Assembly: GCA_025360875.1 (NCBI GenBank)
Contig: JANYBI010000146.1
Coordinates: forward strand, 1 to 9,947
Reading direction: 5' to 3'
DNA from: Lentisphaerota bacterium
GTDB lineage: Bacteria; Verrucomicrobiota; Lentisphaeria; Victivallales; GWF2-50-93
Length of the DNA stretch: 9,947 bases
Part shown: in pieces, positions 7,009 through 9,947 of the stretch
How the letters are laid out: every line of letters starts with the position of its first letter
How positions within the stretch are numbered: the first letter of the stretch is position 1
Program-made: the position numbers and the translations under genes
Notes under the pieces: model-generated
Databases searched by the model: none
What the model saw: only the letters and a program-made list of their open reading frames with translations
What the model was told of the DNA's origin: nothing

Positions 7009-7029
7009 AAGACTGCCCCAGTTTTTTTT
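7009..7029 (+). terminator. Weak hairpin plus T run downstream of lipA
   Basis: A stem of ACTG (7012-7015) and CAGT (7019-7022) over a CCC loop can extend to 7009-7025 with A-T pairs and one G-T wobble. It runs into eight consecutive T (7022-7029). The stem is short and partly uses the T run, so it is at best a weak Rho-independent terminator, about 40 bases after the lipA stop. The rest of the 162-base gap is AT-rich and probably holds the promoter for the kinase gene, but no convincing -35/-10 pair stands out. Confidence 0.4.
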
Positions 7030-7133
7030 AACTTTCTACTTGCCGGACGGGAATTTCAATAATTACATAATATATTAACGGCTCGATTGTCATATCCTTT
7101 AAATTTATTTTTTCGTTTCCGAGGTGAAATCAT

Positions 7134-8711
7134 ATGAGTCACAGCGTCCTGTTTTTCCTGGCTTTCATAATACTGATCCTGGTCGTATGGGTAATCTACC
7201 AGCATACGAGAGTGATAATAACAAACAGGATCTGCTATGACCAGTCACGCCAGATAGCCAAGGAAAGGGAGGCTACTGCAGCCATCCTCGGACTCGGAGG
7301 CAAGGCGATCAGTTCTGAAGATATCAGCGATGAAACCTTCCTGACCCATTTCGTCGAATATGCGCAGAGGACGCTGCGGGGGGCCGGTGGCGCCATCCTT
7401 ACCGCGTCGGACAATGACACGTTCAAGGGCTGTGCCGTCTCCGGGACATTTCCGCCCCTGAAGGAAGTGCCTTCCCAGGTTGAGCAGCAGCTTCTCGCAC
7501 ACCCGAAGAAACATACCGAATTCATAAAGGAGATAAAGATACCGATACTCATATCGCAACTTGTCGAGATCTGCCTTGAGAAGAAATACATCCTCTTCAA
7601 CGATGAGATACCGAAGGGCTTTCCGGAGAACTTCAAGAAACTTGCACCTAGGCTCCTGATGGCGCCGATATATGTCCACTCCAAGGTCTTCGCCTGCACT
7701 GTGATGATATCCAGGAACGAGTTTGACGAACATGCGCTGAACGAAAAGGACGGCGAATATCTTGTCCGCCTCAATGAAATCGCCTCGCTCAGCCTTGAGG
7801 CGATACGCCTCTTCAGGGAACGCCGGCAGTATGAGGAGAAACTAAGGACTGCCAAAGAGGAGGGAATGCTCCAGGTGTCGACCGGCATCATCCACAACAT
7901 AGGGAATGCCGTAACCGTGGCTAAGCTGACGGTCCTGGAACTCCAGGAGAAGAATCCTGAAAACGCGGAACATCCCGAATCATTCATCCTGAACGAGATC
8001 ATTCCCAGATTCAGGAAGGAACTTGACTCCGGAAACCTGCAGAGCTTCCTGAAGAATGACAAGGCCGGCCTGCAGTATTTCGAAATCGTCTCCGAACTGC
8101 TGGCCCATGTGAACAAATCGCGTCTCGAGACTGTAAAAATGCTCTCATCGCTCTCCGACAAGCTTTATCACATAAGTGAAATCATCGAACTCCAGCAGAG
8201 GTTCATGGGTGAACTTGGTACCGAAAACATGACTTCCCTCGCGCCGGTGATCGAATCATCCATAAAGATATTCGAGGAGACATGCAACAAGAAGGGCGTG
8301 ATCATCAAAGCTGCCCTTGACGACAAGACTCCCCAGGTTATCGTCGATCCGTCCATGATGACCCAGGTTTTCATAAATCTCATAAAGAATGCGGTCGAGG
8401 CTATGGAAAGCGAGGGGAAGTCCAACAAGCAGCATCTGCTTGAAATCGTACTGAGGATGGAGAAGACGGACAACCAGCACATGGTCGTGGTCGAGATCAA
8501 GGACAATGGACCTGGCATTCCTGAAAACGTCCGTGACAAGCTGTTCTCTTTCGGATTCTCCACCAAGGACAAGAACAAGGTTTCAAGGGGATATGGCCTG
8601 CACTCCTGCATGGACTCGGTCAAGAAATACGGTGGCACCCTTTCCCTTGACAGCAAAGTTGGCGAAGGTTCCACCTTCAAGATTTCCCTGCCCGTGACCG
8701 AAAGGCGCTGA
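7134..8711 (+). CDS. Membrane-anchored sensor histidine kinase, orphan, GAF-like input domain
   Basis: The 525-residue kinase has one N-terminal membrane segment (about 5-22). A GAF-like input region (about 60-225) and a charged coil (225-247) follow. The phosphoacceptor motif is GIIHNIGNAV with H254. A long helical segment (about 262-355) then ends in YHISEIIELQQRF, a pattern I recognise from the 'HNIGN/HNVGN' kinase subclass. The HATPase_c domain shows N box INLIKNAVEAME (N419), G1 DNGPGIP (457-463), F box FSFGFST and G2 GYGLHSC from G486. All catalytic residues look intact. By family, it autophosphorylates on His and passes phosphate to a response regulator. No regulator is fused to it or adjacent. 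GAGGTGA (7121-7127) lies 6 bases before the ATG and fixes the start. The permease gene begins 2 bases after its stop codon, so the two are probably one operon. The signal sensed is unknown. Confidence 0.9.
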   Translation: MSHSVLFFLAFIILILVVWVIYQHTRVIITNRICYDQSRQIAKEREATAAILGLGGKAISSEDISDETFLTHFVEYAQRTLRGAGGAILTASDNDTFKGCAVSGTFPPLKEVPSQVEQQLLAHPKKHTEFIKEIKIPILISQLVEICLEKKYILFNDEIPKGFPENFKKLAPRLLMAPIYVHSKVFACTVMISRNEFDEHALNEKDGEYLVRLNEIASLSLEAIRLFRERRQYEEKLRTAKEEGMLQVSTGIIHNIGNAVTVAKLTVLELQEKNPENAEHPESFILNEIIPRFRKELDSGNLQSFLKNDKAGLQYFEIVSELLAHVNKSRLETVKMLSSLSDKLYHISEIIELQQRFMGELGTENMTSLAPVIESSIKIFEETCNKKGVIIKAALDDKTPQVIVDPSMMTQVFINLIKNAVEAMESEGKSNKQHLLEIVLRMEKTDNQHMVVVEIKDNGPGIPENVRDKLFSFGFSTKDKNKVSRGYGLHSCMDSVKKYGGTLSLDSKVGEGSTFKISLPVTERR

Positions 8712-8713
8712 AA

Positions 8714-9778
8714 ATGCAGACACTCGGCCTGTTCTATTATTCTGCACAGGCGATTTTCACCATAGTGCTTATGTCGGCGGGTGGAATCATTCTGGCGAAA
8801 TGCAAAATACTCGACAGGGATTCGCTACAGATATTGAGCAAGATAATATTCTACCTTCTCCTGCCATGCATGCTTTTCGCGAGTTTCGCACAGTCAATCA
8901 GCATTGACAGGCTCAAGGAACTCTGGATCCTTCCGGTGACAGGAGTGATCTACATATTGGGTGGGATAGCGCTGGGTGCCACGGCCGTGAAGTTGCTCGG
9001 GATAAGAACCGAATACAGGAACATAGTGAAGGCGTCATCAGGTTTCGCCAACGCGATGTACCTGCCAATCCCGCTCGTAGCCGCTATCTGCTCGATATTC
9101 CCTGAGTTCGCCGGAAAGCCTGAGATAAAGACGCTGGGCATGATTTTTGTCTCAATGTTCCTTATTGCCTTCAATCCGATGATGTGGACGCTCGGATACA
9201 ACATAATCGGTGAAAAACCGCATAGCTCAATAAGGTTTACCGATCTTGTCACCCCCCCCGTCTGGGGGATAATCGCCGGAATCGTGGCGGCAAGTCTTCC
9301 GGAGATGCAACTCGCATCCGGAAAGATATTCTCAATCAGGGCGGCATTGTGCGAAACAACCGGTTTCCTCCATCCACTCTTCACCACATGCGTGAGCCTT
9401 GGCAACGCCGTGGTTCCGTGCGCGATGATCGTACTCGGCGGCAGTTTTGCATTCAGCCCCATCAAGAAGCATTTCGACAGGAAATCCATATCAGCAGTCA
9501 TCTGCGTCAAACTGCTGATCCTTCCAATCCTTGCCATATTCTATATAAAGCTTCTCATGGGCTGCGGAATCCTGCCGCACGGGAAGATCGAGGACACTCT
9601 CCTCGCGCTTGTGATCCTGATCGAAGCCGCAGTGCCACCGGCGACGAGTCTCATAGTGATAAGCTCGCTCCAGCAGAAGAATGTCGAGGAGATGGGCTCC
9701 CTGCTGCTGTGGCTGTATCTGATGTCGCTGATCACACTGACGCTGTTTATCGTAGTAGGAATGAAAATATTTCAGTGA
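8714..9778 (+). CDS. AEC-family (auxin efflux carrier-like) permease
   Basis: This 354-residue, very hydrophobic protein has about ten membrane segments in two sets of five, with a central loop near residues 165-175 and again near 247-257. Signatures of the Mem_trans/AEC family include ILDRDSLQILSKIIFYLLLPCMLFA near 33-57, SGFANAMYLPIPLV (108-121), and the C-terminal ALVILIEAAVPPATSLIVIS in TM9, where the Pro-containing helix of the substrate path lies. Bacterial members move dicarboxylates such as malate or malonate, or other organic acids; substrate cannot be read from the sequence. AAAGG (8701-8705) gives a Shine-Dalgarno 8 bases before the ATG, inside the end of the kinase gene. The 2-base gap implies translational coupling with the kinase. 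A C8 run (9252-9259) lies within the gene, but the frame is intact. The stop codon overlaps a perfect inverted repeat. Confidence 0.88.
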   Translation: MQTLGLFYYSAQAIFTIVLMSAGGIILAKCKILDRDSLQILSKIIFYLLLPCMLFASFAQSISIDRLKELWILPVTGVIYILGGIALGATAVKLLGIRTEYRNIVKASSGFANAMYLPIPLVAAICSIFPEFAGKPEIKTLGMIFVSMFLIAFNPMMWTLGYNIIGEKPHSSIRFTDLVTPPVWGIIAGIVAASLPEMQLASGKIFSIRAALCETTGFLHPLFTTCVSLGNAVVPCAMIVLGGSFAFSPIKKHFDRKSISAVICVKLLILPILAIFYIKLLMGCGILPHGKIEDTLLALVILIEAAVPPATSLIVISSLQQKNVEEMGSLLLWLYLMSLITLTLFIVVGMKIFQ

Positions 9779-9805
9779 TAATTTTCCGGGCATCCGGAAA
9801 ATTAT
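9778..9805. repeat. Perfect 12-bp inverted repeat after the permease gene
   Basis: ATAATTTTCCGG (9778-9789), a GCAT loop and CCGGAAAATTAT (9794-9805) form a perfect 12-bp stem that begins in the last base of the permease stop codon. No T run follows on either strand, so it is not a standard Rho-independent terminator. It may shield the upstream mRNA end, separate expression of the operon from the DUF47-like gene, or be a protein-binding operator for the latter, which starts 18 bases downstream. Confidence 0.7.
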
Positions 9806-9823
9806 AAAAGAAAGGATTCCATC

Positions 9824-9947
9824 ATGTTTCTCTTCAAGAAGAACAAGGCCCTTCTCGAACAATACACGAAATACCTTGACGTCTGCCTGGAAACGCTTGA
9901 GATCTTCAGCGAGGCGATAGAATATTCGTTCAAGAACGGGCTTGACG
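9824..9947 (+). CDS. N-terminus of a DUF47/PhoU-like protein, cut by the window edge
   Basis: An ATG preceded by AAAGGA (9811-9816, 7-base spacing) opens a frame of 41 codons to the right edge without a stop. It begins MFLFKKNKALLEQYTKYLDV and continues CLETLEIFSEAIEYSFKNG. A short basic start followed by an acidic amphipathic helix with a 'Y/L..C...F..A...' rhythm resembles the start of DUF47 proteins (TIGR00153, PhoU-like). These are helical-bundle partners of Pit-type inorganic phosphate transporters and usually lie directly upstream of the transporter gene. With only 41 residues the call is tentative. It follows the permease by 45 bases, with the perfect inverted repeat between them, so it may be a separate unit or the third gene of the operon. 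Confidence 0.6.
   Translation, partial: MFLFKKNKALLEQYTKYLDVCLETLEIFSEAIEYSFKNGLD

Noticed and set aside
7235..8161. A 308-codon minus-strand frame opposite the histidine kinase.
   Set aside because: It is a Ser/Arg-rich shadow, typical of the antisense of a GC-rich third-position gene. The plus strand has a complete kinase with all boxes.
1..9947. A defence island, prophage, CRISPR or insertion-sequence signal.
   Set aside because: No transposase, integrase, Cas, restriction or phage gene is present, and there are no regularly spaced repeats. The DinG-like helicase alone is a housekeeping gene and not evidence of a defence system.

Overview
The window looks like a piece of chromosome from a mid-GC, Gram-negative bacterium of the Lentisphaerota/PVC type. 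That assignment is an inference from three things. One is a TolB with a signal peptide, which implies an outer membrane. The second is a corrinoid-methyltransferase-like URO-D protein of a kind I associate with Lentisphaerota genomes. The third is a histidine kinase of the 'HNIGN' subclass, which I associate with Planctomycetes, Lentisphaerae and Deltaproteobacteria. Most of the content is housekeeping. I see no CRISPR array, tRNA, rRNA, transposase or prophage gene.

Layout, left to right. The 5' part of a URO-D/MtaA-like gene runs off the left edge on the minus strand (1-909). It is divergent from a stand-alone MurC-like Mur ligase (1001-2398, +), across a short AT-rich region with a perfect TATAAT box. 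The Mur ligase converges on a DinG/XPD-type iron-sulfur helicase (2627-4672, -). The 228-base gap between them holds no gene, but contains a degenerate 8-base tandem repeat and several hairpins. The helicase is divergent from tolB (4782-5963, +). Between tolB and lipA (6087-6971, +) lies a pair of inverted REP-like hairpins with CTAC/GTAG feet, resembling a BIME. After lipA, a weak hairpin with a T run and an AT-rich leader precede a two-gene unit: an orphan membrane sensor histidine kinase (7134-8711) and, two bases later, an AEC-family permease (8714-9778). The permease stop codon lies in a perfect 12-bp inverted repeat. Behind it begins a DUF47/PhoU-like gene cut by the right edge (9824 onwards).

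How the genes relate. MurC-like, TolB and LipA concern wall precursors or recycling, envelope integrity and lipoate cofactor synthesis. They sit in separate short transcription units rather than in one pathway cluster. The one unit that suggests joint function is the kinase plus permease pair, because their spacing implies co-translation. No response regulator is visible beside it. The points most worth a second look are the BIME-like element at 5971-6043, the kinase-permease pair, the divergent MurC-like ligase, and the URO-D-like gene, which can be missed because it has no stop inside the window.
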